64,000 nt of DNA from an endosymbiont of Lamellibrachia barhami (GCF_011947365.2 NZ_JAAVSH020000001.1:2210696-2274695), one strand, 5' to 3'. Shown: positions 31,210 to 45,128, counted from the stretch's first letter. Notes: generated by a model not told the origin, from the letters alone. Numbers and translations: made by a program.

Positions 31210-32100
31210 ATGGCGGCGAAGAAACGGGGCCTCGGGAGAGGATTGGATGCACTGCTTGGCGGCATCAACAGTGACAGTGCAGCGGCGGATGACACCGCGG
31301 ATAGAAAGGGGTCGAGAGGCAATCTTACGCATCTGCCGGTTGATCTGATCCAGCGGGGTCGCTACCAACCCAGACGGGACTTTAACCCTGACAGTCTGCG
31401 GGAACTGGCCGACTCCATTGCCGCTCAGGGTGTCATCCAGCCGGTAGTGGTGCGGGAGATCGAAAACAACCGCTATGAGTTGATCGCCGGTGAACGGCGT
31501 TGGCGGGCAGCACAGCAGGCTGGTCTCGATACCATCCCGGTGGTCATCAAAGAGGTCACCGAACAGGCCGCCATGGCCATGGGGTTGATCGAAAATATCC
31601 AGCGGGACGACCTCAATCCGTTGGAAGAGGCCAACGCCCTCAGCCGGCTACTGCTCGAATTTGAACTGACCCACCAGGCCGTGGCCAAGGCGGTGGGTAA
31701 ATCCCGTACAACGGTCACCAACCTGTTACGTCTGCTGGAGTTGAACGAGGATGTCAAAATCCTGATCGAGAGCGGACGCCTTGAAATGGGCCATGGTCGT
31801 GCCTTGCTTGGCCTGAAAGACCGTGCCCAGAGCAATGCCGCAGAAAAAGTTGTCGCAGACGGGCTTTCGGTACGCGAAACAGAACGTTTGGTTCGGCGTA
31901 TCCAGGGGGAGCAGGATGCACCTGCGAAGGTGGTCAGCAAGACCGAAGATGACCCAGATATCCGCAGACTGCTGAGCGATCTCTCAGAGCGTCTTGGTGC
32001 CAGGGTCAACCTGCAGCAGAATGCAAAAGGCAAAGGCAAGCTGGTCATCGCCTACAACAGCCTCGACGAGCTGGAAGGGATTTTGGATCATATAAAGTGA
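31210..32100 (+). CDS. parB: Chromosome-partitioning protein ParB (Spo0J)
   Basis: 296 residues. The N-terminal KKRGLGRGLDALLGG leads to the ParB/Srx-like CTP-binding domain with QPRRDFNPDSLRELADSI, ELIAGERRWRAAQ and ENIQRDDLNPLEEA. The helix-turn-helix LTHQAVAKAVGKSRTTVTNLLRLL binds parS. A C-terminal dimerisation domain follows. It is coupled to parA, 32 bp apart, and probably acts at the two TGTTCCACGTGAAACA sites in recF. Confidence 0.97.
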   Translation: MAAKKRGLGRGLDALLGGINSDSAAADDTADRKGSRGNLTHLPVDLIQRGRYQPRRDFNPDSLRELADSIAAQGVIQPVVVREIENNRYELIAGERRWRAAQQAGLDTIPVVIKEVTEQAAMAMGLIENIQRDDLNPLEEANALSRLLLEFELTHQAVAKAVGKSRTTVTNLLRLLELNEDVKILIESGRLEMGHGRALLGLKDRAQSNAAEKVVADGLSVRETERLVRRIQGEQDAPAKVVSKTEDDPDIRRLLSDLSERLGARVNLQQNAKGKGKLVIAYNSLDELEGILDHIK

Positions 32101-32201
32101 GGAATTGGACCCCTATCGATACAAGTTGTCGTAGTATTGTTTGTAGTCCATCTTCGCCTTGGCACCTTGTGCTTCGATATCAGTATATTTGAACTCCTGC
32201 A

Positions 32202-32876
32202 TCAAGGTCTTGGGCCCGAGTTTAATAAGGCATTTTTAATTGCCGGACTCTTGAACATGGTTTCCAAGTTGCCCCTATATATGATCGTGTGCATATCCCA
32301 AAGGTTATGGCTCTCACTTGGTTTGTTTGCTTGGCTGCCAGAAAAACGCTCGTGATCAATTACTTTTCCATGTATATCAGCAATATAAATATCAAAGTCA
32401 TATTGATATCTAAACTTGAAACCACCAGCATCCCATTTCGATTCATATACAGACGCAATAATAGCTTTGTTAAACCTTGGGTCGGCCATTTGATCGATGG
32501 CATCGTTTACAGACGTTCCCTTATCTACTTTAATAATATTTACCTCAATGCCGGAATCGTTAAAACCTTCCTTGATTATGTTGGACAGAAAGTCTACGAA
32601 ACGTTCTTCTTTAGGCCTTTCTGGTCTATCTAAGGTCATGGGTATTCCAAAAGCACCGCGCACAAGTCCTTCAAACTTTTCGCTTTTATCGCCAGTCAAA
32701 ACATAGGGTCTTTTGTCGATCACTGCTAGAGATATATTCTTATCACCAATTGAATAAAATTCTGGTGTTATTTGATCCCTTGTGACGGGAGATGCGCAGC
32801 CGGTAACGACAATCAGAAGCAGGATTGACAGGTTTTTAACAGCAAAATTCACAGTTCTCTCCCTAATGTTTTTCAT
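32202..32876 (-). CDS. Putative lipoprotein of unknown function
   Basis: 224 residues. The N-terminus has a lipobox VTGCAS (Cys about 27) after a hydrophobic stretch, so export and lipid anchoring are likely. The remaining sequence shows no motif I recognise. The gene is noticeably AT-richer than its neighbours and reads against the parAB and atp transcripts. It sits where most gammaproteobacteria have parB directly followed by atpI, consistent with a recent insertion. The YAJG-like lipoprotein families are a possible comparison. Confidence 0.7.
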   Translation of the reverse strand: MKNIRERTVNFAVKNLSILLLIVVTGCASPVTRDQITPEFYSIGDKNISLAVIDKRPYVLTGDKSEKFEGLVRGAFGIPMTLDRPERPKEERFVDFLSNIIKEGFNDSGIEVNIIKVDKGTSVNDAIDQMADPRFNKAIIASVYESKWDAGGFKFRYQYDFDIYIADIHGKVIDHERFSGSQANKPSESHNLWDMHTIIYRGNLETMFKSPAIKNALLNSGPRP

Positions 32877-33076
32877 TGCACTATCGATGTGCCCCTGTAT
32901 ATGTACCAGAAAACAACTTTTAATCGAGTATATTATCGACCTTCATTGATGCACATCAATCACAGATCGTTTGCTTTTTTATGAGTGATGAAGTGACTGT
33001 CCAGTGGCAACATAAATACCCGCCATATCAGATACAGTTGTGGTTTATAGCCGTTCCAAATTTATTCGCCTATCAT

Positions 33077-33105
33077 TTGACCCTATATTAAAAAAAACTT
33101 ATACT
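33077..33105 (+). promoter_or_regulatory. Sigma-70 promoter of the atp operon
   Basis: TTGACC (33077-33082) and TATACT (33100-33105) separated by 17 bp, a near-consensus promoter. The predicted start near 33112 leaves almost no leader for a GTG start at 33117, which argues for the ATG at 33150 in atpI. The rest of the 32877-33149 gap holds no gene. Confidence 0.75.
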
Positions 33106-33149
33106 TGTCCACCTAAGTGAAAGTGGTTAAAGGGGTGCCGGGAACTCGG

Positions 33150-34405
<1,256 letters not shown>

Positions 34406-34428
34406 ATTCTTAACACTTTTACTACTAA

Positions 34429-34689
<261 letters not shown>

Positions 34690-34743
34690 TCCGGCCGATA
34701 ATCGAACCGACTATCATCTCGTCAAATACGAGGTAATTCCGGG

Positions 34744-35214
34744 ATGAACATCAATCTGACTCTGATCGGTCAGCTACTCTCTTTTATGGTGTTCGTGTGG
34801 TTCACGATGAAATTCGTCTGGACCCCGATCATGGGCGCGCTTGAAGTGCGTAAGAAAGAGATAGCCGACGGTCTTGCTGCAGCAGAACGTGGGCAGCATG
34901 AACAGGAGCTCGCAAAAGAGCGTGCTAAGGGCGTGCTTCACGAAGCGAAAGCCCAGGCGGCGGAGATCGTTGCCCAGGCGCAGAAGCGAGGCGCTGAAAT
35001 TGTAGACGAAGCGAAGGGTAGCGCCCGTACCGAAGGGGAGCGAATCCTGACCGCTGCGCAGGCGGAGATCGAACAGGAGACAAACCGGGCGCGCGAACAT
35101 CTGCGTGGAAAGGTTGCCGAGCTGGCTATTGCCGGTGCGGAGAAGATCCTGAAGAAAGAGATCAACGCCGAGACGCATAGAGATATCGTCGACGGTCTGG
35201 CCAAAGAGATCTAA
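34744..35214 (+). CDS. atpF: F0F1 ATP synthase subunit b
   Basis: 156 residues. N-terminal membrane anchor ([20 protein letters not shown]) and a long charged coiled coil (about 35-150) that forms the stator stalk. It begins [10 protein letters not shown] as in enterobacterial homologues. Confidence 0.97.
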   Translation: MNINLTLIGQLLSFMVFVWFTMKFVWTPIMGALEVRKKEIADGLAAAERGQHEQELAKERAKGVLHEAKAQAAEIVAQAQKRGAEIVDEAKGSARTEGERILTAAQAEIEQETNRAREHLRGKVAELAIAGAEKILKKEINAETHRDIVDGLAKEI

Positions 35215-35223
35215 GGCACCGCT

Positions 35224-35763
35224 ATGGCAGGAGAATCTACCACTATTGCCCGCCCTTACGCGGAAGCCGTTTTTGCCCGTGCCGAAGAGACCGACAAACT
35301 CGACCTCTGGTCCGAGATGTTGGGGCTGTTGGCAGCGGTTGTTCAGGATTCGACCATGGCCGGTGTCATCAAGGATCCGCTGTTTGATCGTCAACAGCTG
35401 ACCGAATTGATGCTGGAGATCGGTGGCGGACGTCTGAACGAAGAGGGTTCAAACCTGGTCAGGCTCCTGGTGCAGAATGGACGTCTTGTGGTTCTGCCGG
35501 AGATCGTCGAGGTGTTTGAACTGCTGAAGGCTGAACGCGAGCGTGTACTTAAGGTACATGTCACTTCCGCCTTCGCACTCAACCCTGTCCAGGAAAAACA
35601 TATTGCCGAGGCCCTGAAGGCCAAACTCGGACGTGATGTCACCATCACCAGCGAAAAGAATACCGATCTGATCGGCGGCATCCACATCCGCGCTGGCGAC
35701 ATGGTTATCGACGGATCCGTCCGGGGACAACTGCAGCAACTGGCGAACGAATTGGGAATCTAA
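35224..35763 (+). CDS. atpH: F0F1 ATP synthase subunit delta
   Basis: 179 residues. Links the stator b subunits to the alpha3beta3 head. Family features are [12 protein letters not shown] at the N-terminus and [25 protein letters not shown] near the C-terminus. It is 9 bp after atpF. Confidence 0.96.
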   Translation: MAGESTTIARPYAEAVFARAEETDKLDLWSEMLGLLAAVVQDSTMAGVIKDPLFDRQQLTELMLEIGGGRLNEEGSNLVRLLVQNGRLVVLPEIVEVFELLKAERERVLKVHVTSAFALNPVQEKHIAEALKAKLGRDVTITSEKNTDLIGGIHIRAGDMVIDGSVRGQLQQLANELGI

Positions 35764-35776
35764 GCGAGAAGCCATC

Positions 35777-37318
35777 ATGCAACTCAATCCATCCGAGATC
35801 AGCGAACTGATCAAAAGCAAGATCGAGAAATTCGATCTTAAGACCGAGGCCCGTAACGAGGGTACGATTATCAGTCTCACCGACGGTATCGCCCGCATCC
35901 ACGGACTCGAGGACGCCATGTCTTACGAGATGCTGGAGTTCCCGGGGAATACCTTTGGTCTGACCCTCAACCTGGAGCGCGACTCAGTCGGCGCCGTGAT
36001 ATTGGGTGACTACAAACATCTCACCGAGGGTGATGCGGTCAAGTGTACCGGTCGCGTACTCGAAGTACCGGTGGGTGAAGGTTTGCTGGGCCGGGTGGTT
36101 GACGCCCTGGGTAAACCGATAGACGGCAAGGGCGCGATAGAAGCCACTGAAACCGCAACCATCGAAAAGGTTGCACCTGGCGTTATCTCCCGTAAATCGG
36201 TCGATCAGCCGGTACAGACCGGCATCAAGGCAATCGACGCCATGGTGCCGATTGGCCGCGGCCAGCGTGAGTTGATCATCGGTGACCGTCAGACCGGTAA
36301 GTCGGCCTTGGCGATCGATGCGATCATCAACCAGAAAGGCACGGGTATAAAGTGCATCTATGTCGCCATCGGCCAGAAGAACTCCACCATCGCGCAGGTG
36401 TGGCGCAAGTTGGAAGAGCACGGCGCGATGGAGCACACCATCATCGTCGCCGCCCCAGCTGCCGACTCTGCCGCCATGCAGTTCCTGGCCCCCTATGCCG
36501 GCTGCTCCATGGGTGAGTACTTCCGCGATAAGGGCGAAGATGCGCTGATTGTGTATGACGATCTGACCAAGCAGGCCTGGGCATACCGCCAGGTCTCTTT
36601 GCTGCTGCGTCGCCCGCCGGGCCGTGAAGCCTATCCGGGTGATGTATTCTACCTTCACTCCCGTTTGCTGGAGCGTGCGGCCCGGATCAACGCGGATCAG
36701 GTTGAAAAGAACACCGACGGTAAGGTTACCGGCAAGACGGGGTCTCTGACCGCTCTGCCGATCATCGAGACGCAGGCAGGTGACGTATCGGCTTTCGTAC
36801 CGACAAACGTTATCTCCATCACCGACGGCCAGATCTTCCTCGAGGCGGACCTGTTCAATGCTGGCATCCGTCCGGCGATCAATGCCGGTCTCTCCGTATC
36901 ACGGGTGGGTGGCGCAGCGCAGACCAAAATCATCAAGAAATTGGGTGGTGGTGTGCGATTGGCGTTGGCGCAATATCGTGAGTTGGCCGCCTTCTCCCAG
37001 TTTGCCTCCGATCTCGATGCCGCGACCCGTGCCCAGCTGCAACTTGGCGAGCGCGTAACCGAACTGATGAAGCAGGGTCAGTACTCGCCCCTCAGTGTGG
37101 CCGATATGGCGACCACACTGTTCGCTGCCAACGAAGGTTATCTGAACGACATAGAGGTGAGTAAAGTCGTGGATTTTGAAGCGGCGTTGCACGACTACAT
37201 GAAGAGCAACCAAAAGGCACTGGTCGACCAGATCAACGAGAAATCGGACTACAATCCCGAGATCGAGCAGGCGTTGCACGGGGCATTGAAGGATTTCAAG
37301 GCCAACCATACTTGGTAA
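35777..37318 (+). CDS. atpA: F0F1 ATP synthase subunit alpha
   Basis: 513 residues, the family length. Walker [16 protein letters not shown] and the P-loop region, [19 protein letters not shown], and the catalytic-interface Arg in [14 protein letters not shown] are present. Non-catalytic nucleotide-binding subunit of F1. Confidence 0.98.
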   Translation: MQLNPSEISELIKSKIEKFDLKTEARNEGTIISLTDGIARIHGLEDAMSYEMLEFPGNTFGLTLNLERDSVGAVILGDYKHLTEGDAVKCTGRVLEVPVGEGLLGRVVDALGKPIDGKGAIEATETATIEKVAPGVISRKSVDQPVQTGIKAIDAMVPIGRGQRELIIGDRQTGKSALAIDAIINQKGTGIKCIYVAIGQKNSTIAQVWRKLEEHGAMEHTIIVAAPAADSAAMQFLAPYAGCSMGEYFRDKGEDALIVYDDLTKQAWAYRQVSLLLRRPPGREAYPGDVFYLHSRLLERAARINADQVEKNTDGKVTGKTGSLTALPIIETQAGDVSAFVPTNVISITDGQIFLEADLFNAGIRPAINAGLSVSRVGGAAQTKIIKKLGGGVRLALAQYRELAAFSQFASDLDAATRAQLQLGERVTELMKQGQYSPLSVADMATTLFAANEGYLNDIEVSKVVDFEAALHDYMKSNQKALVDQINEKSDYNPEIEQALHGALKDFKANHTW

Positions 37319-37370
37319 CCAAAGAGCATTGGAATATCAAACGATAGGGCCAAAATAGGGTTTTAGAGAT

Positions 37371-38231
37371 ATGGCAGGCGCAAAAGAGATACGCACCCAG
37401 ATCGCCAGCATCAAAAACACGCAGAAGATTACTTCTGCGATGGAGATGGTGGCGGCCGCGAAGATGCGTAAGGCCCAGAACAGGATGGATGCGACCCGTC
37501 CCTACGCGGAGAAGATGCGTATGGTGATCAGTCACCTGTCCCATGCTCATCCTGAGTATCGCCACAGCTTCATGATCGACCGTGAGGTCAAGCGGGTCGG
37601 TTATATCATCGTCTCGTCCGACCGAGGTCTTTGTGGCGGTCTGAACAGTAATCTGTTCCGCAGGCTGGCGAAAGAGATTCAGTCTCAGACAGAAGCGGGC
37701 GTGGAAGTGGATTTCTGTACCATAGGCACCAAAGCGCTGGGTTTTTTTGGACGTTTCGGCGGTAACGTGACCGGGCAGGCGACCCATCTCGGCGATGCGC
37801 CGCACATTGAGGATCTGATCGGTACAGTGAAGGTATTGCTGGATGCTTATGGCGCTGGTGAAATTGATCGCATCTATGTGGCATACAATCGGTTCGTCAA
37901 CACCATGACGCAGAATCCGACTGTTGAACAGTTGGTGCCGATCAGCGCCGAGGCAGATCAAGGCCTGCAGCACCACTGGGACTATATCTACGAGCCGGAT
38001 TCCAAGGAAGTGCTGGACAACCTGCTTGGCAGATATGTGGAGTCCCTGGTTTATCAGGCCGTGGTAGAGAATGGCGCCTGCGAACAGTCAGCGCGAATGG
38101 TTGCGATGAAGTCCGCCTCCGATAATGCGGGGGATCTCATCAATGAGTTGCAGTTGATCTATAACAAGGCTCGTCAGGCAGCGATTACCCAGGAAATTTC
38201 CGAGATCGTCAGTGGTGCCGCAGCGGTTTGA
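37371..38231 (+). CDS. atpG: F0F1 ATP synthase subunit gamma
   Basis: 286 residues forming the central rotor shaft, with family stretches [26 protein letters not shown] at the N-terminus and [25 protein letters not shown] at the C-terminus. It lies between atpA and atpD as usual. Confidence 0.98.
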   Translation: MAGAKEIRTQIASIKNTQKITSAMEMVAAAKMRKAQNRMDATRPYAEKMRMVISHLSHAHPEYRHSFMIDREVKRVGYIIVSSDRGLCGGLNSNLFRRLAKEIQSQTEAGVEVDFCTIGTKALGFFGRFGGNVTGQATHLGDAPHIEDLIGTVKVLLDAYGAGEIDRIYVAYNRFVNTMTQNPTVEQLVPISAEADQGLQHHWDYIYEPDSKEVLDNLLGRYVESLVYQAVVENGACEQSARMVAMKSASDNAGDLINELQLIYNKARQAAITQEISEIVSGAAAV

Positions 38232-38256
38232 AGCGCGGACCTTGCCACAGAATTAG

Positions 38257-39678
<1,422 letters not shown>

Positions 39679-39703
39679 TCCCACTGTTAGGGAGTGCTAA
39701 GCT

Positions 39704-40129
39704 ATGGCAATGACAATCCATGTCGATATTGTGAGCGCCGAAGGCGAGATCCATTCCGGTAGTGCGGAGATGGTCTATGCGCCGGCGGTAATGGGTGAGG
39801 TGGGAATTGCACCGCGTCATACTCCGCTGGTTACCCGGCTGAAGCCGGGAGAAGTTCGAGTCGACGCCGGTGGCGGTGAGATGCAGCACTTTTTTGTCTC
39901 TGGCGGCATTCTGGAAGTGCAACCCCATGTGATCACTATTCTGGCGGATACCGCCGCCCGTGCTGCAGATCTTGATGAAGTGGCAGCCCAGGCAGCCAAA
40001 CGACGCGCTGAAGAGGCGATGGTGGATAAGTCTGCCGAATTTGAATATGCCAAGGCACAGTCCGAGTTGGCGGAAGCGGTTGCGCAGCTGCGCACCATCG
40101 AAAGTCTTCGTAAGAGGGGTCGCGGCTAG
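39704..40129 (+). CDS. atpC: F0F1 ATP synthase subunit epsilon
   Basis: 141 residues. An N-terminal beta-sandwich ([31 protein letters not shown]) and two C-terminal helices (about 90-135) that can inhibit ATPase activity. Last gene of the operon; a strong terminator follows at 40155-40184. Confidence 0.97.
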   Translation: MAMTIHVDIVSAEGEIHSGSAEMVYAPAVMGEVGIAPRHTPLVTRLKPGEVRVDAGGGEMQHFFVSGGILEVQPHVITILADTAARAADLDEVAAQAAKRRAEEAMVDKSAEFEYAKAQSELAEAVAQLRTIESLRKRGRG

Positions 40130-40154
40130 ACCGTTCTGATTGCACCGTTCAACA

Positions 40155-40184
40155 GGGTCTCTCTGCTACGAGAGGCCCTTTTTT
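40155..40184 (+). terminator. Rho-independent terminator of the atp operon
   Basis: A stem GGGTCTCT/AGAGGCCC with a short loop, followed by six T residues, 25 bp after the atpC stop. It lies just upstream of the FKBP gene start, so that gene probably has its own promoter or relies on readthrough. Confidence 0.9.
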
Positions 40185-40196
40185 GGTTTTAAATCT

Positions 40197-40685
40197 ATGT
40201 CTAAAGAAGTGATCAAAACAGGCAAATTTGTCTCCCTGACCTATTCCATTGTTGAGGGGGAAGGCAATGTCCTCGAACAGAGTGACCTGCCGGTCAACTA
40301 TATTCACGGCGGTGAGACTGAGCTGATCGGTGGCATGGACGCTGCAGTTAAGGGCCGCTCTGCTGGAGATAATGTGTCGTTTACCCTCACCCCGGATCAA
40401 GGTTTCGGGGATCATGATCCAGATCTGACTTTTACCGATGACATTGAAAACGTGCCCCCTGAATTCCGTAAGCTGGGCGCTGAAGTTCAGATGCAGAATG
40501 AGCAAGGTGAACCCAAGAGTTTTTTCGTCACCAGGATTGAAAACGGCAAGCTGACGGTTGATGGTAACCATCCACTTGCCGGCAAGACACTCACGGTCAA
40601 CATCAAGATTGTTGAAGTGCGTGACGCAACCAAAGAGGATGCTATGAGTGTTGGTGTTCCCGGCCAGACCCCAACCCTCAACTAA
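40197..40685 (+). CDS. FKBP-type peptidyl-prolyl isomerase (SlyD-like)
   Basis: 162 residues. An FKBP fold with an inserted flap domain, as in SlyD: VSLTYSIVEGEGNVLEQSD, NYIHGGETELIGGMDAAVKG, HPLAGKTLTVNIKIVEVRDAT. A role in folding or metal-protein maturation is inferred; there is no His-rich SlyD metal tail. The start is the ATG at 40197, right after the atp terminator; an upstream extension overlaps that hairpin and is rejected. Confidence 0.88.
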   Translation: MSKEVIKTGKFVSLTYSIVEGEGNVLEQSDLPVNYIHGGETELIGGMDAAVKGRSAGDNVSFTLTPDQGFGDHDPDLTFTDDIENVPPEFRKLGAEVQMQNEQGEPKSFFVTRIENGKLTVDGNHPLAGKTLTVNIKIVEVRDATKEDAMSVGVPGQTPTLN

Positions 40686-41007
40686 ACACTTATTTCACTT
40701 TTGCTTCCCGCCAACAGGTGCGCTCCGCGCGCACTGCCGTTATACTCAGAAAAACGCATAAAAGGGATTGCCTGCACCACCCGCTGCCGGGCGATGAAGA
40801 CCAGGAAGATGGACGCTTTTTTTGAGACCTTATTAATGATTTATTAGTGTTGGGCTTTGAATTCGCTCCCATTTGTGATGAATTTAAAGTCATGGCGTTT
40901 CCTGCCGACACCCTTTTTCAGGGCATCCTGAAACCGAATTGATTTGATGCGGTGAATGGTGCAACACAGAACAATTCTACTACCAGCAAGACAATCATGG
41001 AGCATGC
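40686..41007. other. 322-bp non-coding gap before glmU
   Basis: No convincing gene. A short minus-strand frame here is low-complexity and has no family similarity. The region presumably holds the glmU promoter; AT-rich stretches (ATTAATGATTTATTAGTG near 40831) are visible, but no confident -35/-10 pair was found. GGAG at 40999-41002 is the glmU ribosome-binding site. Confidence 0.6.
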
Positions 41008-42378
41008 ATGAAACTCGGTGTTTTGATCCTCGCAGCCGGTCAGGGTACGCGGATGCGATCCCACCTTCCGAAGGTGCTACATCCATTAGCCGGCAAGCCG
41101 CTTCTATCCCATGTGGTTGAGACAGCACAGGCGTTTTCCCCCGACAGAATCACTGTCATCTATGGGCATGGTGGAGAGCAGGTCAAGACGGCGCTGGCTG
41201 ATCAACACCTCGATTGGTGTGAGCAGAAAGAGCAGTTGGGTACGGGCCACGCCGTAATCGAGGCACTACCCCACCTCAAGTCAGACGATCGAGTATTAAT
41301 CCTCTATGGGGATGTGCCTCTAATCAGCGGTGCGACCCTTGAGGCGTTGATGGCTAGATTGGGAAAGAGTGATCTCGCGTTGCTGACGGTCAAGCTTGAA
41401 AATCCCAGTGGTTACGGCCGGATCGTGCGTGATAGCGACCACCGCATCACCAGTATCGTTGAGCAGAAGGATGCCTCCGAGGCAGAGCTTGCGATCAACG
41501 AGATCAACACCGGCATCATGGCGGTAAGCCGCGCCAGGCTCGAGGATTGGCTTGCCCGTATTGACGATAACAATGCCCAGCAGGAGTACTACCTGACCGA
41601 CATCATCGCCCTGGCGGTTGAGGATGGCGTAGAGGTCCAGTCGGTGTGCCCCACCAGTGAGGAGGAGGTGATGGGGATCAACGACCGTGCGCAGCTGGCC
41701 TTTCTGGAGCGTTACTATCAGCGGCAACGCGCCGCTGAATTGATGGCGGCCGGCGCCTCTCTGGCGGACCCGGCTCGGGTGGATATTCGTGGCGAGCTGG
41801 TTGTCGGTCAGGATGTGTTTATCGACTGCAATGCCATATTTGAGGGCCGGGTCGAATTGGCGGACGGCGTGAAAATCGGCCCTAATGTGGTAATAAAAAA
41901 TACCCGCATTGGCGCAGGTGTGGAGATCCTACCCAACTGCGTCATCGAAGATGCGGAGATAGGCGCAGGTTCCCGTATCGGTCCCTTCGCCCGGGTGCGC
42001 CCGGAGACGAAACTTGCCGAGCAGGTGAATGTCGGCAACTTTGTCGAGATCAAGAAATCGACCGTGGGCAGAGGTAGCAAGATCAACCATCTGAGTTATG
42101 TGGGTGACAGCCTGGTTGGCCACTCGGTGAACATTGGCGCGGGCACCATCACCTGCAACTACGATGGCGCCAACAAACACCAGACGATTATCGGGGATAA
42201 CGCCTTCATCGGCTCCGATACCCAACTGGTTGCGCCTGTGGTGATTGGCGATGGCGCCACCGTCGGTGCCGGTTCAACCATCACCCGGGACGCCGCTCCC
42301 AATAGCCTGACCCTGAGCCGTGCGAAACAGATCACCGTGAGCAGCTGGCATCGTCCGGTCAAACAACCCAAAAAATAA
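41008..42378 (+). CDS. glmU: Bifunctional UDP-N-acetylglucosamine pyrophosphorylase/acetyltransferase GlmU
   Basis: 456 residues. Makes UDP-GlcNAc, the precursor of peptidoglycan and LPS. The uridylyltransferase N-domain has LAAGQGTRMRSHLPKVLHPLAGKPL and LYGDVPLIS. The C-terminal left-handed beta-helix acetyltransferase is recognised by repeated hexapeptides (IGAGSRIGPFARVRPET and NIGAGTITCNYDGANKHQT). glmS follows 19 bp downstream, so both steps of UDP-GlcNAc supply are co-expressed. Confidence 0.98.
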   Translation: MKLGVLILAAGQGTRMRSHLPKVLHPLAGKPLLSHVVETAQAFSPDRITVIYGHGGEQVKTALADQHLDWCEQKEQLGTGHAVIEALPHLKSDDRVLILYGDVPLISGATLEALMARLGKSDLALLTVKLENPSGYGRIVRDSDHRITSIVEQKDASEAELAINEINTGIMAVSRARLEDWLARIDDNNAQQEYYLTDIIALAVEDGVEVQSVCPTSEEEVMGINDRAQLAFLERYYQRQRAAELMAAGASLADPARVDIRGELVVGQDVFIDCNAIFEGRVELADGVKIGPNVVIKNTRIGAGVEILPNCVIEDAEIGAGSRIGPFARVRPETKLAEQVNVGNFVEIKKSTVGRGSKINHLSYVGDSLVGHSVNIGAGTITCNYDGANKHQTIIGDNAFIGSDTQLVAPVVIGDGATVGAGSTITRDAAPNSLTLSRAKQITVSSWHRPVKQPKK

Positions 42379-42396
42379 TAGGCAGGAGCGCAAGTT

Positions 42397-44223
42397 ATGT
42401 GTGGCATTGTTGGCGGAATCGCGCAGCGGGACGTAGTGCCGATTATGATGGAAGGCCTCAGCCGGCTCGAATATCGGGGTTATGATTCGGCGGGTATCGC
42501 AGTGCTGGATCAGACGGAAAAAATACAGCGTATCCGCTCTGTCGGAAAAGTGGCAATGCTGCAGGAGATGGTGGATAGCGGCAATGTCAGCGGCAATCTC
42601 GGGATTGCTCATACCCGTTGGGCCACCCACGGCATGCCTGCAGAGCGAAATGCCCATCCTCACATGAGTGGGGAGCAGGTGGCGATCGTCCACAACGGTA
42701 TTATCGAAAATTATGCCCTACTGCGTAGAGAACTCGAAAACCAAGGTTACCGCTTCACCTCCGAAACCGACACGGAGGTTATCGCGCACCTGCTGGGCAG
42801 TATCCTGAAAGATGAACAGGATCTGCTAAAAGCCGTACAGAAATCGATTACCCGGCTGGTTGGCGCTTATGGCCTGGCTGTAGTCAACACGAATGACAAA
42901 GACAGGTTGGTTGTCGCCCGGGCCGGCAGTCCGTTGGTGATTGGTATCGGTGTTGGCGAACACTTTATCGCCTCAGATGTCTTTGCACTGTTGCCGGTAA
43001 CCCAGCGCTTCATCTTTCTCGAAGAGGGGGATGTTGCAGAGATCACCCGTGAAAGCGTACGTATCTTCGATAACAAAGGGAACCCGGTGGAACGGCCGGA
43101 GCGCACTTCCGAGCTCTCCGCCTCCACAGCAGAAAAGGGTCCCTATCGTCACTACATGCTCAAGGAGATCTTCGAGCAGCCGTCGGTGATTGCAGAGACC
43201 CTGGAGGGCCGCATCCACAAGGGTCGCTTGCTCGAGGACAGTTTTGGCCACAAAGCGAAGGCGCTGCTCGATAAGACGAAAAATGTCCACATCATTGCTT
43301 GTGGTACCTCATACCATGCTGGAATGGTGGCGCGTTACTGGCTCGAAGAGGCCGGTGTCCCTTGCAGCGTGGAGGTGGCCAGCGAGTTCCGCTACCGCAA
43401 GGTCGTGGTGCCGGACGATACCCTCTTCATCACCATCTCGCAGTCGGGTGAGACGGCGGACAGTCTGGCCGCGTTGCGCGGTTCCAGAGAGATGGGTTAC
43501 ATCGGCAGCCTCACTGTCTGCAATGTGCCGGAAAGCTCCCTGGTGCGGGAATCCAATGCCGTGCTGATGACCCGCGCCGGTCCTGAGATCGGTGTCGCCT
43601 CCACCAAGGCGTTCACCACCCAGCTGGTGGCTTTGCGCCTGCTGACTCTGGCGCTGGCACGCCGTTTTGGCATGACCCCCGAGCAGGAAGAGGTCTACGT
43701 CAACGAGTTGCACGCGCTGCCCCGCCAAGTGGAAGTGGTGCTGGAACTCAGTGATGCGATAAAGGAGATGGCGAATGCCTTTTCGGAAAAGAACCATGCC
43801 CTCTTCCTGGGCCGGGGCACCTTCTATCCCATCGCCATGGAAGGTGCGCTGAAACTCAAGGAGATCTCCTATATCCATGCGGAGGCCTACCCTGCTGGTG
43901 AACTGAAACATGGTCCGCTGGCCCTGGTTGATGCGGAAATGCCGGTGGTCTGCGCCCTGCCCAATGACCCGTTGCTGGAAAAGGTCATCTCTAATCTGCA
44001 GGAGGTTCGGGCGCGGGGCGGTGAACTCTTCCTGTTCAGTGATCACGACGTTCAGATCGATCTTGACCGCTTTCAGAATTTGACCCTGGCGGACATCTAC
44101 CCTTCGACTGCGCCCATCGTCTACACTATTCCGCTGCAACTGCTCTCCTATCATGTAGCGGTACTAAAGGGTACCGATGTGGATCAGCCGCGAAATTTGG
44201 CAAAGTCGGTGACGGTGGAGTAG
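42397..44223 (+). CDS. glmS: Glutamine-fructose-6-phosphate aminotransferase GlmS
   Basis: 608 residues. Converts fructose-6-phosphate and glutamine to glucosamine-6-phosphate. The N-terminal nucleophile [12 protein letters not shown] (Cys2), [11 protein letters not shown], and two SIS domains ([14 protein letters not shown] and the C-terminal [24 protein letters not shown]) are clear. It ends [13 protein letters not shown], the sequence that forms the attTn7 recognition site in many bacteria. The region just behind it is accessory (44224-45455). Confidence 0.98.
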   Translation: MCGIVGGIAQRDVVPIMMEGLSRLEYRGYDSAGIAVLDQTEKIQRIRSVGKVAMLQEMVDSGNVSGNLGIAHTRWATHGMPAERNAHPHMSGEQVAIVHNGIIENYALLRRELENQGYRFTSETDTEVIAHLLGSILKDEQDLLKAVQKSITRLVGAYGLAVVNTNDKDRLVVARAGSPLVIGIGVGEHFIASDVFALLPVTQRFIFLEEGDVAEITRESVRIFDNKGNPVERPERTSELSASTAEKGPYRHYMLKEIFEQPSVIAETLEGRIHKGRLLEDSFGHKAKALLDKTKNVHIIACGTSYHAGMVARYWLEEAGVPCSVEVASEFRYRKVVVPDDTLFITISQSGETADSLAALRGSREMGYIGSLTVCNVPESSLVRESNAVLMTRAGPEIGVASTKAFTTQLVALRLLTLALARRFGMTPEQEEVYVNELHALPRQVEVVLELSDAIKEMANAFSEKNHALFLGRGTFYPIAMEGALKLKEISYIHAEAYPAGELKHGPLALVDAEMPVVCALPNDPLLEKVISNLQEVRARGGELFLFSDHDVQIDLDRFQNLTLADIYPSTAPIVYTIPLQLLSYHVAVLKGTDVDQPRNLAKSVTVE

Positions 44224-44489
44224 GCTTGAAGAGGGGAATGTTGCGAATGGGGTGTTGTGACTTCATTGATAATTCGACCCCGGCCCCTCTAGAATAACCT
44301 GGACGAATAAGGACATTGGGCTATGACATGGAAAATTGTAAGCTTGCCGATCCGAATAATTGGGGATTACCACGGTTGTTAGAATGAACTGCAGGACTTT
44401 GCCTATGGACAGTTTGTAATATCGGACTGATTTGCTAAATATACTTGGTAGTTTTTCTGATGAGGACAAGTGGAAGCCTATAGTTTGTC
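44224..44489. other. glmS-downstream intergenic segment with direct repeat
   Basis: No gene is visible. The segment lies at the position where Tn7-type elements insert (just past the glmS stop). It contains TACCACGGTTGTTAG at 44368-44382, which recurs exactly at 45164-45178 beyond the next gene; flanking bases also match partly. Together they bracket the gene at 44490-45128. No Tn7-like terminal repeats or transposase genes were found. Confidence 0.7.
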
Positions 44490-45128
44490 TTACTTCGGCT
44501 TTTCTAATATACCAATTAGTTCGTCAATATCCCCGATGATCGTAGATTCGAATACCTCGCCGAGCACATCCATTTCCGGCATCATGTCAGAAAGATCCAC
44601 AAGAAACTGTTTCGTAGGATCTCTTGTGTCATCTATATATGCATCTAGCAGCTTCTTTGTTGAATTCACTTGAAACCGCCCTAAAACGAAGTAACAATCT
44701 GAGACTGTTCGATCAAGGTCACCGATCAGCGAGTATAATTTTTTATCGATATCTTCAAAATCAGTTAGACGACTTACATCTGTTAAGTCGTGGATTTGAT
44801 GGACCCAAGAATACACGTATTCTTGAACCCTTATTATAGATTGCTGATTCCCATGTATTTCTTTCACTTCACTCAATGACATAAAATCAGATCCCTTCGA
44901 TCTTATTTCCCGTAATCGTTTTATGCATCCCCTTGCTTTTGATAGTTCATCTTTTAGCTCACGCTTCTTTCTAAGAATCCACCGATTCTTTATCCGGTTT
45001 TCCCGTATTGTAGACACGAAATAAATGAACGCTGCGGTTATGATCGCCCCAGCCAATTCTGGTGGAATATTTTCAACTACCCACTGATTTACCGAGTTTA
45101 ATGCATACAGGGATTCTTCTTTTTCCAT
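44490..45128 (-). CDS. Orphan membrane-anchored protein of unknown function
   Basis: 212 residues. A single transmembrane helix near the N-terminus (ELAGAIITAAFIYFVSTI, about 24-41) is followed by a basic, Arg/Lys-rich stretch and a long helical, coiled-coil-like cytosolic domain (about 50-200). No family is recognised. It is AT-richer than the surrounding glm genes, is on the opposite strand and is flanked by 15-bp direct repeats, so it looks like a horizontally acquired gene in the glmS hot spot. A defence or regulatory role is possible but unsupported. Confidence 0.7.
   Translation of the reverse strand: MEKEESLYALNSVNQWVVENIPPELAGAIITAAFIYFVSTIRENRIKNRWILRKKRELKDELSKARGCIKRLREIRSKGSDFMSLSEVKEIHGNQQSIIRVQEYVYSWVHQIHDLTDVSRLTDFEDIDKKLYSLIGDLDRTVSDCYFVLGRFQVNSTKKLLDAYIDDTRDPTKQFLVDLSDMMPEMDVLGEVFESTIIGDIDELIGILEKPK

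Noticed and set aside
40690-40911. Minus-strand 73-codon frame before glmU
   Set aside because: Low-complexity, no similarity and no ribosome-binding site.
44224-44300. Tn7-type element end at TGTTGTGA near 44253
   Set aside because: No matching TCACAACA end, no tnsABC genes and no Tn7 terminal array; the short match is probably chance.
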